From positions 8,184,001 to 8,248,000 of the forward strand of contig CM057224.1 of assembly GCA_029891385.1 (NCBI GenBank): a DNA stretch of 64,000 nt. The letters run 5' to 3'. The translations under genes were made by a program, and so were the position numbers. The stretch comes from Erythroxylum novogranatense (lineage: Eukaryota > Streptophyta > Magnoliopsida > Malpighiales > Erythroxylaceae). The notes below the pieces were generated by a model. It ran no database searches and was not told the DNA's origin. It saw only the letters and a program-made list of their open reading frames with translations. Positions 21,284 to 34,600 of the stretch are shown in pieces. Position 1 is the first letter of the stretch. The number at the start of each line of letters is the position of its first letter.

Positions 21284-23958
21284 TGTAGCGCCTCCTTACA
21301 AGTAAAAGTATACCTTGGGGACGCCGTAGGTCATACCAAATACATACCTACGATGAGGTGCACTACGATTCGACCAATTTATACACCTCATGGCATCAAT
21401 ATAATAAGCGATAATATCAATTTCACTAAATTACGAAACCAAAAGTACTTCTCATATCATTTTTAAAATCATAAGTTCACACTTCATTCGATTACAAACT
21501 GACAGAACCAAAATAAATAGTTAAAACTCTAACTAGGTCATCCTCCCCAAAGATCCCGGTGACCACACATGGGTCATGCTCCTCACCTTAAACACTCACA
21601 CTGCAGGAAAAGTCTCATTGTTGGAGCTAGGAGTCCTGTTATCATTTGTCTAAAAAATAGTTGCAATTTTGGGTGAGTTTGCGAACTCAATGAGTAACCA
21701 TCATCGATGGTTTACTCAATTCATGCATTACGTAGAAATTGCGTACAGAACAACACAATATCACATTCAGAATCACAATCATAAATTTACTCAACAATTA
21801 TCACACATTTACCTTTAACCCATTTCAAACTCACAACACAATCATATACTGAATGCATAATGATTTCCATTTCATTTTAGTGTTGTGACTGGGCGTCAGA
21901 ATTATCCCATTTCTGGGCACATCACACATCACATAGAAATCGCGTTTTCGGAGGTAGGAGAGCCCTCTGGGTATGCACTACTGCCCACGCGCACTAGGGA
22001 TAGGAGAGCCCTCTAGGTATGCACTATTCCCTTTTCACAATTTCTCAATAGATGAGCCTATAGCTCCAATCAGAATGTGCTCCAGTCACAACTGTCAATT
22101 ACCGATTTCTATTCATGCCTAGCATGCGTTCACAATTCATAATAGCATAACTCATGCTAAACACTTAATCATATGCACAGATAGTTCACACAAAACATTT
22201 AAAACACCAGAGATCGAGGAACCAACTAGGTTACTCACCTCTAGCTTTCGAGCTCTTTAGGAAGTCTCGAGATCGTCGGAGGATCGACGCTCCACTTGAG
22301 CCTCTATAATAATCAGAATATCCGAATATCAGTACTTGTATCGATTTCAATAATCAGAAGTGCTGATGTCTCAAATAAATACTGTACTATGCATGTTATG
22401 ACTTTTCCGATCCTAATACCGATTTATCTCAATTCCACATTTTCACCCTAATCCATAGCAATTGCTAATACTATAAGTCAATTGGCTAAGTTCTATATCC
22501 TCCACAGTCACATTTGAAGATATAGGAATTATCGTTAAATCAGAATCAAATCCACTATTCAATTGTCATCCGCTTTCGAGAACCACCGAATTAAATCTCG
22601 AATTCATAGTCTCCAAATTGAAATAAATCCATATTTAATTGAATTATCAAATTCCTAAATCCCAAAATTCAAAACCTCAAAAATTTCATTTTCGAAAATT
22701 TGCCCTCCTCATGCATGACTCCTTCCTCTTCGCCTTCAGTGGCGATTCCTTCTTCTTGGCGTAAGCATTATTGCGGCGTCATGACGTGAGCCTCTTCGCT
22801 TTCGCATGCATAGCCCTCGCGCTCGTCGCGGCGTGCTTGCCTTTTGCCTTTCATCGCGGCGTGTTCTTCGTCTTGTGCGTGTGCAATCCTGAACACTTCG
22901 AGAAAATCCGAGAAATTCCCGATTTTTCGATTCAACTCAATCCTTTCCATTCTAAACACTCCAAATCAACTTCCTATACTTAACACAACTCATTCCTAAC
23001 TTCAAATCCACCAAATAATTATTATTCCACAATTACCCAAATCAAAATCTACATTTTCCTTAAAACCTATCTCATCAAGAAAGTTTCTAAATTCTCGAAC
23101 AAATTATACCTTAATTCCATGCTTAAATTAAACTATGCAAAACACAAAGGGTAGAAACTTACTTGATTAAAGCCTTAAACCCTTGAGAATCACCAAGCAA
23201 CTCAAATCCCCAAACCTAAGCTCATCCACGGTTTTCTCCCATTTCGACTCAAACTCCATTTCTTCCAACTCCAAGCCAAAGGAAATGATCGAGGACAAAG
23301 AAGGAATGATTTGTAAGGAGAACACAATAAGTAAATCCCAGAGGAGATCACGCAAGAAGAAGGAAAACAAAGCAAATTTCTTTCAAGGGAAGAAGACAAG
23401 CATCGTGGATCACTTTTCAAAGAAAGGTTTATAAACTAAGGACCTTAAGGCTTGTTTGGCAAATTCCTTTGCCACAAGTCAATCCGAACAACCTCGATCC
23501 AATTTCAAATTCTAATTTCTCACGAATTCCAATGGTTGAGACCTAAAGTCTTAAATCATAATTCAAGTTACCTCATAACAATTGTCGATCAAATTTGGGC
23601 CGAAATCACAATTAATCGGTCATTAAGCTATTTTTCGATGCGGACCTCATACTCTAGAAAATTTCAGAAAAATTCCTATAAATCCTCAAAATTAGAAAAC
23701 ATCTAATCACGTACTCAAATTTTCAATTCTCAATTCCTCAATTCAATTTCACACTCCAATTCACTAAACAAAGCACGATTAACCTTAATCACAAAATCTC
23801 CAATTTCACGATCAAGTCGGAATCATGTCATACATGCGCATGTACATACATATGCTTGTGCAATTATGAACATTTATCAATAATGTAGAGGCTATGAATG
23901 CATATGCAAAATACGTATGAGATGAACTGTACCCATCCATCGGTGGTGGGATGTTACA
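21284..23958 (-). repeat. A 3' LTR
   Basis: In element orientation starts TGTAACATCCC and ends GGCGCTACA. Donor-like AG/GTGAGTAACC at 22238 and acceptor-like TTTTTTAG ending at 21651 (588 nt apart). The conserved AACCATCGATGATGGTT hairpin and GAGTTCGCAAACTCACCC precede the acceptor. The CpG block is at about 22735-22885. Confidence 0.92.
22735..22885 (-). other. CpG-dense block, A 3' LTR
   Basis: A decayed version of the block in the other A LTR. It contains GCGGCGTCATGACG, GCTCGTCGCGGCG and CATCGCGGCG. Confidence 0.6.
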
Positions 23959-23959
23959 A

Positions 23960-24190
23960 TTCTCCCTCTAATAAAATTTAGTCCAGAAATTTTCTTACTG
24001 TGATCGAACAAGTGAGGATCTTGTCTCCTCGTGTGCTCCTCGGTCTCCCAAGTTGCCTCCTCGATGAGTGGTTCTTCCGAAGGACTTTCACCGATGGAAT
24101 CACCACCTTCTCGATTGCTTGACCCACGATCAATAATCCGCTTTGGCTCCTCAGCATAACTCAAATCACTAGCTATCTCGATCTCTGGTA
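23960..24190 (-). pseudogene. A pol, chromodomain and C-terminus
   Basis: The minus-strand frame reads DLSYAEEPKRIIDRGSSNRE, then EEATWETEEHTRRQDPHLFD. The latter is the end of a chromodomain as in E1. The polypurine tract (AAATTTTATTAGAGGGAGAA) follows and abuts the 3' LTR at 23959. The first half of the domain is altered by frame changes. Confidence 0.7.
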
Positions 24191-24192
24191 GG

Positions 24193-25340
24193 AATCACAT
24201 GAGTCGAGTCGGATCGATATCTCGGAGCATGCTCACATGAAACACATCGCTGTTGGGACATCTCACTCAGTAGCAATCTATAGGCCAGCGGTCCAATCCT
24301 CTCGGTAATCTCATACGGACCGATATCTGAGGACTCAACTTGCCCTTATGGCCAAATCTGAGAACTCCTCTCCACGGAGACACTCTGAGGAACACCCTAT
24401 CACCCACAGCATACTCCATCTCTCTCCGATGTTGATCCACATAGCTCTTACATGCATCTGAGCGCGCTTGATGCGACTCCGAATCAGCTGCACCTTATCC
24501 ACAGTATCCTGAATCAGCTCGGGACCCTCTAACATCCTCATACCCTCTTCATCCCAGTAAAGAGGTGATCGACACGGCCTCCCATACAAGGCCTCATACG
24601 GTGCCATCCCAATGCCACTCTGGTACTGATTATTATAAGCAAATTCTACCAGAGGCAAATACTGATCCCATGCACCTCAGAACTCCAATACACAGGCTCT
24701 CAACATATCCTCAACAGTCTGAATAGTCCTCTCACTCTGCCCATCTGTCTGAGGATGAAACGTTGTGCTGAAATTCAATCTCGAACCTATAGCCGACAGC
24801 AAACTCCTCCAGAACCTCGAAGTAAATCTAGGATCCCTATCTGACACTATCGATACTGGGACCCCATGCGATCGCACTGATCTACGCCACATACTTGGGC
24901 CGGTGACGAGAGTATTACTCTCCTTCACTGGCAAGAAGTGAGCCGATTTAGTCAACCGGTCCACTATGACCCAGATCGCATCACACTACCTCGGTGTCCT
25001 AGGCAACCCCATAATGAAATTCATCGTAATGCGTTCCCATTTCCACTCCAGAATGGGTAACGAATACAATCTCCCCATTGGGTCCTGGTGCTCGACCTTA
25101 ACTTTCTTGTACGTCAGACATAGAAACAAACTCCGCCACGCCTCTTCATACACGCACCGAAATGCAACTTAAGAGTGCGATACATCTTGGTGACACCGGG
25201 ATGCATGGCATAGCGACCAAATGAGCCTCCTCTAGAATCTCGCCTCGGGTCCTCTACATCGGAACACACAACCACCGACCCATCCACAAAGTACCATCTC
25301 TCGGCTCAAACTTCGAATGACCATCCGGATCACTCGATCA
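24193..25340 (-). pseudogene. A pol, integrase
   Basis: Readable pieces are [56 protein letters not shown] (with the catalytic Asp and Glu), [20 protein letters not shown] and EALYGRPCRSPLYWDEEGMR. A stop at about 24677 (GAWDQ context) and frameshifts at 24965-25190 and below 24400 break it. The zinc-binding N-terminus around 25100-25250 is only partly readable. Confidence 0.8.
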
Positions 25341-25341
25341 A

Positions 25342-26370
25342 TCAATCTCTATTTGGATCCGGATCCTGCACTCTCTCGATCTGTAAATGCGGCATCGGCC
25401 TCAGCCTCAAAGTAGCAATCAGAGCTCCATCTTGATCCAAATCTATTTGTACATTAAGAGCTCTCAACTGCACTAAACACGGCAACCTCGAAACCTGAAT
25501 CTGAGCTGCACTACCATGTGATCTCCTACTCAATGCATCAGCCACCACATTGGCCTTCCCTGGGTGGTACTCAATAGTGCAGTCATAGTCCTTCAACAAC
25601 TCTAACCATCTCATCTGTCTCAGATTCAGCTCTCGCTGACTCAACAAATACCTCAAGCTCTTATGATCGGTGAAGATCTGGAACGTCTCCCCATACAAAT
25701 AATGTCTCCAGATCTTCAAAGCAAACACAACTGCTGCTAACTCCAAGTCATGCACAGGGTAATTCATCTCATGAGACCTCAACTGTCTCGAGGCATAAGT
25801 TATAACTCTCCCATGCTGCATCAACACACAGCCTAAACCCTGCTGCGAAGCATCACTGAAAATCTCGAAACCTCCTGCTCCTGATGGCAGGGCTAACATC
25901 GACGCCGTAGTCAACCGATGTATCAGCTCCTCGAAACTCCTCTGACACTCCTCTGTCCATCTGAAGGCCACACCTTTCCTCAGAAGTCTTGTCAAAGGAG
26001 CTGAGATCACAGAAAATCCCTCGACAAACCTCCGGTAATAACCTGCTAACCCGAGGAAACTCCTCAACTCTGACACATTCCTCGGAATCTCCCAACTCCT
26101 CACTGCCTCAATCTTGTGAGGATCCACCCATATACCCTCACTAGATACAATGTGGCCTAGAAACACCACCTCATCCAGCCAAAATTCACACTTAGTGAAT
26201 TTGGCATATAACCGCCTATCCCTCATAACCTGCAGCACTATCCTCAGGTGCTCCGCATGCTCCTGCCTACTCCTCGAATATACCAAAATATCATCGATAA
26301 ACACAATAACAAACTGATCCAGGTAGGGCTGAAAGACTCTATTCATCAAAGCCATGAAGGCTGTCGTGGC
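25342..26370 (-). pseudogene. A pol, reverse transcriptase C-terminal part and RNase H
   Basis: One open frame from the B insertion point down to 25342. [20 protein letters not shown] runs into [17 protein letters not shown] (catalytic IDD intact), then [18 protein letters not shown], RNase H with [34 protein letters not shown] and [17 protein letters not shown]. It joins in frame across B with GLTN at about 38309-38320, because B inserted within the GLTNAPATF motif. Confidence 0.88.
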
Positions 26371-26375
26371 ATTAG
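26371..26375. repeat. B target-site duplication, left copy
   Basis: ATTAG, matched by ATTAG at 38304-38308. Confidence 0.85.
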
Positions 26376-29300
26376 TGTAGCATCCCGTTACCGATGCGAT
26401 GAGCATCGTGTTATGAGTGTAGAGTTGTTAGTGCTTAATTTGTGATCAAGTGTTTTGTGGCCTCTGATTTTAGAGAGATAGATCATTTTGCACATGCATA
26501 TACATAGTGACATGTATTCATGATTGTTCCGGCATTTGATAGTGATTGTGTTTGGAAAAGTGAAATTGAGATGATTTTGTGAATTGTGATTATTTAAAAT
26601 GTTGAAATAATTGGGTTAATGAAATCTTGCGATTATGAATTTTGGTGAAATTATTGTATTTGTATATGCTGGTAAATTTATGGTGTATTGGAAGATATAT
26701 TTATAGTTGGGAGCAAGAATTAATTAAATGAAGTGTTGGAGATAGTTTGGTTATATTGGAAAGGAGAGAACTAAATGGAGTTAGTTCAAAAGTAACTAAG
26801 TTATAGTTTATTCATTAAGAAAGTGACATGTGTACTTGGACTTTGTACCCTAGCTAGGAGTAGGTGGTCACTATTCCTTGAGGCGATGGGTTAAGTCTTG
26901 TCCAAGCCTTCTTTATTCATTTTCTTCCAAAACTTTTCTCTCGGAGACATAGAGCTTTCTACCCAAATTATCTTCTAAGGGACTTTGGTGTTCTTTCTTT
27001 CTTTCACCAACCTTTCTCTACCTTTGGTGTTATCGACTCTAAGGAGAATCCATAAGCTGATCTTTTAGGTGTGGAGTTTAGAGCTTGAAGATCTGTTTGA
27101 GTTCTCAACAGGTAAGTGTTAGAGAAACCCCACTATTGTTAGAGATTTATGAAATAAAGTTGAGAGATTTCTGTCGTTTTCATGGAAAGATGTATTTCAT
27201 GTGTTTGTTCATAAATCCTGGGTAGTTGGGGAGGAATAAATTCTGTTATAGTGTTAAATGAGTGGTTGAGAAAACTTTTAGTGTTGGTGATATGTCTGGA
27301 AAGGAAAATCAGGTGAAGCGAAAATCGGTGAAGCAAAAGGAGCGATATGGATGTGATATCGATAGATTTAGACAAAATTTCCTTCTTGAAAGTTGTAGAT
27401 CTTTCTTTTCTCTATGAGATAGATGTAAAGTTTGTCCAATTTGGATATTGGAGTCAAAAGATATGATCTATATAAGTGGACATGTTCTGAAGTGAAAACC
27501 AGTGAAAGGAAAATCAGTGAAGCGAAAATCGGTGAAGGAAAATCAGCTGAAGCAAAAGCAGACGATATGGACGTGATATCGATAGATTTAGACAAAATTT
27601 CCTTCTTGAAAGTTGTAGATCTTTCTTTTCTCTATGAGATAGATGTCAAGTTTGTCCAATTTGGATATTGGAGTCAAAGATATGATCTATATAAGTGGAC
27701 ATGTTTCGAAGCGAAAACCAGTGAAAGGAAAATCATTTGAAGCGAAAATCGAGATGAAGGAAAATCAGCTGAAGCAAAAGCAGACGATATGGATGTGATA
27801 TCTGTAGATTTAGACAAAATTTCCTTCTTGAAAGTTGTAGATATTTCTTTTCTCTATGAGATAGATGTCAAGTTTGTCCAATTTGGATATCGGAGTCAAA
27901 AGATATGATCTATATAAGTGGACATGTTACAGTGAGAAAAAAATCAGTGAAGCAAAATCGGAAGGAAGGAAAAATCAGGTTGAAGCGAAAACCGGTGAAG
28001 GAAAAACCAGCTGAAGAAAAATCAGCTGAAGCGAAAATCAGCTGAAGCAAAAATCAGCTGAAGCAAAAATCAGCTGAAGCGAAAACCAGTTGAAGCAAAA
28101 TCGGGCGGAAGGAAAGCGATGCGTGCATAGATCGATGTTTTGAGGATAACAGGTTATAGAACTCCAAATGACCTGATTCTTGAAGCATTGGATTCCTAAC
28201 ACATTTCTTAATCTCTCCACAAACAATTTATGGGTTTTAGTATTAAATTGGAAATGATTAAGTGAGTCAAAGTAAGGGTATTGGTGGAGGAACATGAACT
28301 AGATGTTTCTTGAACATGTTTGATGATGTGATGATATCTTGGTCTATGGTATTCCAATTAAGGTGATACTTGATTCGTTATGAACTAGAAAGAGGTCTAT
28401 CATTGTGATAAAGATTGAGAGTTTGAATTTTGATTTACGGGATTGCAAGTATCGAAGAGAGTCCATTATAGTTTTAATGTGACGAAGAGTTACGTTGTAA
28501 CTAGCGGAGTATGATTAGAGTTTGAGTGAGTGAAATTGAATTAAAGGGAATGCTATTGACCTAGTGAATAGTGAATTTTGGTTGTAAAGTGAGCGATAGC
28601 GAATTGGGTTTAGTCTTGGTAGAATCATGAACATGCATCATCTGAGTTTGAATTAAAGACATGTGCATTATTGAATATCTTTAATTGAGCACCTAGTGAT
28701 GAGAAATTGTTTGATTGTTTTAGAGGCTCCGTTGGATCGTCAGGACCACGGATATTCTTTGGGACTTCTAGGCGTAGCTCGGAAGTTACTGGTGAGTAAC
28801 CTAGTTGGTTCCTCGACTTTTAAGTGATTATATGTCTTTATGAATATGTATAAATTAAGTGTAAGGTGAGTGATATACATGTGAAGTGAATGAGCTAAAT
28901 GCGATAAGTGTTAGTGATTGTACTAAGTGTGATCTACATAAATGTGAATTCATGTGAATGAGAATCGGTGTATATAATTGTGAATAAGAGCTCTGATTGT
29001 GACAAGTGAGTGAAGTGAGATAAATGTGCTAGTATTTGTGTAAGTGTGGCGCATGCCTAGCATGATATGAGCGGTAAAATTTACCGTTGTGACTAGAGCA
29101 CGATGATTGAGCTTTGAGCTTGATTATCGGTGAGAGGGCCTAGAGCCAAATCGGCGATAGTGCATACCAGAGGGCTCTCTATTTGCCTAAATTGTGATCA
29201 TTGTGAGAAGGAATAGTGCGTACCCGGAGGGCTCTCCTATCCCTAAAGTGAGTGGGCAGTAGTGCATACCCTGAGGGCTCTCCTACTTGCCAAAAATGTG

Positions 29301-30040
29301 AATATAAATGCTCAGTCACAACAATGTCATAACAAGAGACTTTGCATACATATGCATCTGAGTGTATAGTGTGATGGAGAATCACGAGTGACATCTGAAA
29401 ATGTGGATTGATATGTGATATTGTAATTGTGTAAATTGTGAAGTGTAATGTGAGAATTATGTGACAGTGTAAAGTGCGCATTGTGATATTGCGTGTGATA
29501 TAATATAATGTGTAAATTGTGAATAGTGTTTATAAAGCGTTAAAGTGTAATTTGAGATATAGTATATGTATATGCATGTGTTGGATGAACCATCAATGAT
29601 GGTTTCTCATTGAGTTCATAAACTCACCCAACATTGCAATATATTTTTCAGACGGCGTCGGTGGGACTCTAGCTCCGGGATAGAGCGTTTCTGCAGTGAG
29701 TGTTAAGTGATCAAGGCGGCGATGGATCATAGGTCGGTCGGTGGGTGACTTCTTTTGGGAACATTGTTTTGGGATGACTTAGTATGAGCGTTTGTATCGG
29801 TTTCCTTTTGAGATGTATTTAGCTTTGTAGGGAACCGATAGGCGGTCTATATTTTGGGATTGATGTTATAAATGAATGATTATTATGGTTTTAAATTTGA
29901 TAATTTTCATATTGTGAAATTTAGTGTATTGATGCCATCGAGTGTTTAGAGATTGTTTTCGTAGTAGCACTTCCTTATCGTGGGATATCGTCGGAGCGAC
30001 CCACAGGCGTCCCAATGTGTACCTGCGGTGAGGCGCTACA
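26376..30040 (+). repeat. B 5' LTR
   Basis: Starts TGTAGCATCCCG and ends GGCGCTACA. It contains three tandem units of about 220 bp (27300-27930), a run of short AATCAGCTGAAGC-like repeats (27940-28115), a donor-like GTGAGTAACC at 28792 and the hairpin plus acceptor module ending TTTTTCAG at 29651. Confidence 0.93.
27300..28115 (+). repeat. Tandem repeats in B 5' LTR (3 x ~220 bp plus short GCTGAAGC-type array)
   Basis: CGATATGGA followed by GTGATATC recurs at about 27342, 27563 and 27784. Each unit contains TTCTTGAAAGTTGTAGAT and AAGTTTGTCCAATTTGGATA. Short frames (DDMDVISIDLDKISFLKVV) recur because the unit recurs; I see no sign of a protein. Confidence 0.9.
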
Positions 30041-30045
30041 TTAGG

Positions 30046-30061
30046 TGGTATCAGAGCATGG
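30046..30061 (+). other. B primer binding site (initiator tRNA-Met)
   Basis: TGGTATCAGAGCATGG, five bases after the 5' LTR, is a canonical initiator tRNA-Met PBS. Confidence 0.93.
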
Positions 30062-30249
30062 TTTGGCATCTTTTGGGCATAGTGTGTTTTAGGCCTGAAT
30101 TTCAGTGCAAAAAAAAAAGCGGTAATTGATCGAATTCTTATGTGTTGTAGGTCATCCGTTCTTGGGGATCAAGTGGATCAACCAGCTGACCTAGGATCCG
30201 TGGGAGCTAGTAGAGAGTCCCCTATGCCTCATTCTGATGAGTTGCCTCC

Positions 30250-31240
30250 CAGAGTTCCCGTGAGACGGGAGCGGAGGTTCGATAAATTGCATGGCGGCGG
30301 TTGACCCATGGCGTCTGGAGCCTGCGGAGGCTGAGGGATGGTTAGAGAGGACTGAGAGAGTCCTGGATCAGATGAGTTGTGATGCGAGGAGGCGTTTTGA
30401 CTATCGATGTCATTGCTTGAGGTCCGGCTTACGTTGGTGGAAGATGTTAAGGCGGTTCTTCCAGGCCCTGTTTATTGACTTGGGATGATTTCCTGCGGGC
30501 ATTCAGAGATAATTTCATGCCCAAGGATTATCTAGAGATGAAGATGCAAGAATTTCTTGAGCTGAGACAGGGGCAGATGTCAGTGGCAGATTATGAGGTT
30601 CAGTTTAATGAGTTAGTGGGATATGCCTCTTCTGTGGTCGCTTCAGAGTCTGACAGATGCAGGAAGTTTGAGGGTGGACTCAATTTTGAGATCCGTTCCC
30701 GGCTAGCCAGAGCGGATATGGATTCCTTTATTGATTGAGGCATTGCGGTGAGAGTTGAAGCGCCTTCCAGAGGCGAGGCAGTGAAGTGCAGTCGAGGCCC
30801 GATGGCAAAAACCAAAGCGGTAGTCGAGGCGGTGAGTAGAGGATCTAGTAAGCGCCAAGCCAGGACTTTCAGGTCGTCTGGCGAGGCGTGACGATTTGGC
30901 GAGAGGCGATTTTCTCGATCTGGTTTGATGGCGGCGTAGTGGTGCTAGAGGCTCGGGGACAGTATTCCATTGTGTGAGTTCTGCGAGAGGAGGCATAGTG
31001 GAAGTCTTTGGAGGGCTCTGGAGCTTGTCTCGAGTGTGGTTCAATGGACCACCGGCTCAGAGTGTCCTTTCCTTGTGGAGGCCCGATCTGCTATGTGGTA
31101 GATCTGGCGATGCGACCACGGTGCTGCAGAGCCGTGGAGATGGATCGGTTTGAGGAGGAGAGGCGAGGCCGAGGCGAAGGATCGATGGTGAGATCGAGGG
31201 ACGGAAGCGGTGGCGGCGGTCCCGAGCGAGTCTATCTATG
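30250..31240 (+). pseudogene. B gag (heavily broken)
   Basis: The capsid part is readable as WLERTERVLDQMSCDARRRF, then FLRAFRDNFMPKDYLEMKMQ, FLELRQGQMSVADYEVQFNE and CRKFEGGLNFEIRSRLARAD (30291-30738, two frames). The nucleocapsid part near 31020 has ACLECGSMDHR, a degenerate CCHC knuckle. It is close to the gag of A. The stretch 30740-31000 needs several frame changes. Confidence 0.75.
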
Positions 31241-34200
31241 ACTCGGCGGAGGCTCAGAGTCTCCGGATGTTATTCTTGGTATGCTTTTAATTTCGGTTTT
31301 GAAGCATATGCATTGATGGATCTGGATCCACTCATTCATTTATTGCACCGCATGTGGCATGTAGATTACATTGTGATAAAGAGAGATTTAGTGTGGGCTG
31401 AGGTGAGTACACCTCAGGTAGTCTGACGATGTTGGGAGAGGTGCGTAAGGGATGTGTGATAGTGATTGATCGGTGAGTTGAGTGCGAGATCTCGTAGTGC
31501 TATCCTGAGAGAGATTGATGTGATCCTAGGTATGGGTAACTTCTCGCCCATAGAGTGTGATGGATTGTTATACCAAGGAGGTTGTGTTGGAATCTCCCGT
31601 CACCGAGAGTTTTTTTCGAGGTATTAGTCGGCGATGCCGGTAGGATGATTTCTTTTATGAGTGCCCCGAGATTGATGCGAGAGGATGTGAGGCCTATTTG
31701 GCCCGTGTGATCGATTCTAGAGTTGAGCGTAGATTAGAGGATGTCCACGTGATCGGGGAGTTTAGGATGTGTTCTCCGATGAGTTCTGGGTTTTTGGCCG
31801 GATCGGGAGGCGAGTTTGGGATAGACCTCGTTCAGTGCCGCTCTATATCTATTCCTCCATATAGGATGGCACCGGTGGAACCGAGGGAGCTTAAGGCTCG
31901 ATTGCGGGAGTTATTAGATAAGGGGTTTATTAGACCCGGTGTTTACGCCTTGGGAGCTCCGGTGTTGTTTGTGAAGAAGAAAGATGGGACATTGAGGTTG
32001 TGTATCGATTATAGGCGACTTAATCGAGTTCTTGTCAAGAATAAGTACCCTTGCCTAGGATCGATGATTTATTTGATCGACAGCGAGGAGCTCGAGTGTT
32101 TACTAAGTTAGACTTGAAATCGTGGTATTATCGGTTGAGGATAGCGGAGGCCGATGTGCCTAAGAGTGCGTTCAAGTAGGTATGGGCATTTCGAGTTCTT
32201 AGTGATGCGTTTGGATTGACTAATGCCCGGCGACCTTCATGGCCTTGATGAATAAGGTCTTTCAGCCCTACCTTGATCGGTTTGTGATTGTGTTTATTAG
32301 CGATATCCTAGTGTATTCGAGGTCCGAGAGGAGCATCGAGCATCCGAGGGGCTACATATGCAGATTATGAGAGAGAGGCGGTTGTATACCAAATTTGCGA
32401 AATGTGAATTACGGCTTGATGAGGTGGTGTTCCTAGGACATATAGTGTCGGTGAGGGTATCAGTGGATCCTCACAAGATTGAGGCGAAGGCAGAGTTGGG
32501 AGGTTAGAGGCGTGTCGAGTTGAGGAGTTTCCTCGGACTAGCGAGGATATTACGGAGGTTTGTCGAGGGTTCTCGGTGATCTCGGCCCTTTGACGAAACT
32601 TCGAGGAAGAGTGTGGTTTTAGATGGACGGATGAGTGTCGGAGGAGCTTTGAGGAGCTCGGTGGCGTTTGACTACGGCACGGTGTTTGCCATCGTGGTCC
32701 GGAGGATATGTGGTATTCGATGATGCGTCGCAGTTAGGTTTGGGTTGTGTCTTGTCTGACATGGTAGAGTGATAGCGTATGCCTCGAGGCAGTTGAGGTC
32801 TCATGAGAGGAATTACCAAAGGCATGATTTAGAGTTGGGCTGCGGTTGTGTTTGCCACGAAGATGGAGACATTACTTGTATGGGAGATGTTCGGATCTTC
32901 ACGGATCATAAAAAGCTTGAGGTATCTGTTGAGTCAACGAGTTGAATCGGAGATGAGAGGAGATGGGTGAGTTGTTGAAGGATTCGATCGCACTATCGAG
33001 TACCACCTGGGAAGGCCAATGTGGTGGCGATGCCTTGAGTAGGAGATCGCATGGTAGTGTAGCTCAGTTCGTGTGTCGAGGTTGCCGTGCCTAGTTTGAT
33101 TGAGAGCACTTAATGTGCGGATGGATTTGGCTCAGATGGAGCCTTGGCAAAAACTCGAGATTGAGACCGATGTTGCAGGATCGGATCCGGCGATTCGGGA
33201 TCGAGGACCCGGTGTTAGTGAGATTGATGGATAGAGTCGAGCGGGGTTGATTGCTGAATTTGAGTTGAGAGATGGGACTCTTTGGATGGGTCGAGATTGT
33301 GTGTGCCTAATGTGGGTGGTGAGACAAGAGATTTTAGAGGAGGCGTATGGCCGCTTATGCGATGCACCACAGAGTCACCAAGATGTATAATACTCTCAAG
33401 TTGCATTTTGGTGGCGGTATGAAGAGACAAGTGGCGAGTTTGTTTCTCGATGTTTGGCGTGCCGGCGAGTTAAGAGTGAGCACCGAGCCCGATGGGTAAG
33501 TTGCATTCGTTGCCCATTCCGGAGTGGAAGTGGGGCGAATCACTATGGATTTTATTATGGGGTTGCAGAGGGCCCGAGCGGCAAAGATGATGCGATCTGG
33601 GTCATAGTGGACCGATTGACCAAGTCGGCTCATTTCTTGCCAGTCTTGAGAGAACAATACTCTCGATCAATTGGCTCGAAGTATGTGATGAGATTGTGTG
33701 ACTGCATGGGGTCCCAGGTGTCTATAGTGTCCGATCGGGATCCCAGATTTGCTTCGAGGTTACGGAGGAGCTGCGATCGTATTTGGGTTCGAGGTGAACT
33801 TTAATCTGACGTTTCATCCTCGAACAGACGGGCGAGTGAGAGGACTATCAAGGCTGTTGAGGATATCTTGAGAGCTTGTGTATTAGAGTTCAAGGTGCTT
33901 GGGATCAATACTTGGCTCGATTGAGTTTCGTACAATAATCGATGCAGGAAAAGTATTGGGATGGCACCGTATGAGGCCTTGTATGGCGGTAGTGCGGATC
34001 ACCTCTTCTTTGGGATGAAGAGGGTGTGAGGATGCTTGAGGGCCTCGAGTGATCCGAGATCTGATGGATAACGTGAGAGTGATTAGGAGTCGCATTAAAG
34101 GCGGCTCGGGATGAAACAGAAGAGTTATGTGGATCGGCATCGACGAGAGATAGAGTATCTTATGGGTGATAGAGTGTTCCTTGAGTGTCTCCTTGGAGAG

Positions 34201-34600
34201 GAGTTACGAGGTTTGGTAGTAAGGGCAAGTTGAGTCCCGTTATATCGGCCCGTATGAGATTCTTGAGAGGATTGGACCATTAGCCTATAGATTGGCGTTG
34301 CCTAGTGAGATGTCCCAGTTACGATGTTTTCATGTGAGTATGCTCGGAGATACCGCTCGGACCGTCGCATGTGATTAGGCTCAAGAGATTGAGATAGCGA
34401 GTGATATGAGTTATATTGAGGAGCCGTGCAGATTATTGGATCATGGGTCAAGCAATTGAGGAGCGAGGTGATTCCATTGGTGAAAGTCCTATGGAAGAAC
34501 CAATCTTGAAGGAGGCAACTTGGGAGGCGAGGAGCACGTGAGGAGGCGATACTTTCCTCATACATTCGACCCGGTCGGTATGAAATTTGGGACGAAATTT
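31241..34600 (+). pseudogene. B pol remnants (protease to integrase)
   Basis: Recognisable islands are: [39 protein letters not shown] and [14 protein letters not shown] (31845-32050, reverse transcriptase start); sequence matching FIDDILVYS but altered near 32290; RNase H-like pieces near 32700-33070; and integrase pieces [20 protein letters not shown] and [17 protein letters not shown] (33590-33775), then AYEAL-type sequence near 33960. Compared base by base with A, most frame breaks are one-base losses at CAG or CTG. Confidence 0.75.

Noticed and set aside
27432..27740. Recurring frames DDMDVISIDLDKISFLKVV in both B LTRs, looking like a repeat protein
   Set aside because: They recur only because the 220-bp DNA unit recurs. 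The frame is not kept across units without changes, it lies in LTRs, and the opposite strand is equally open.
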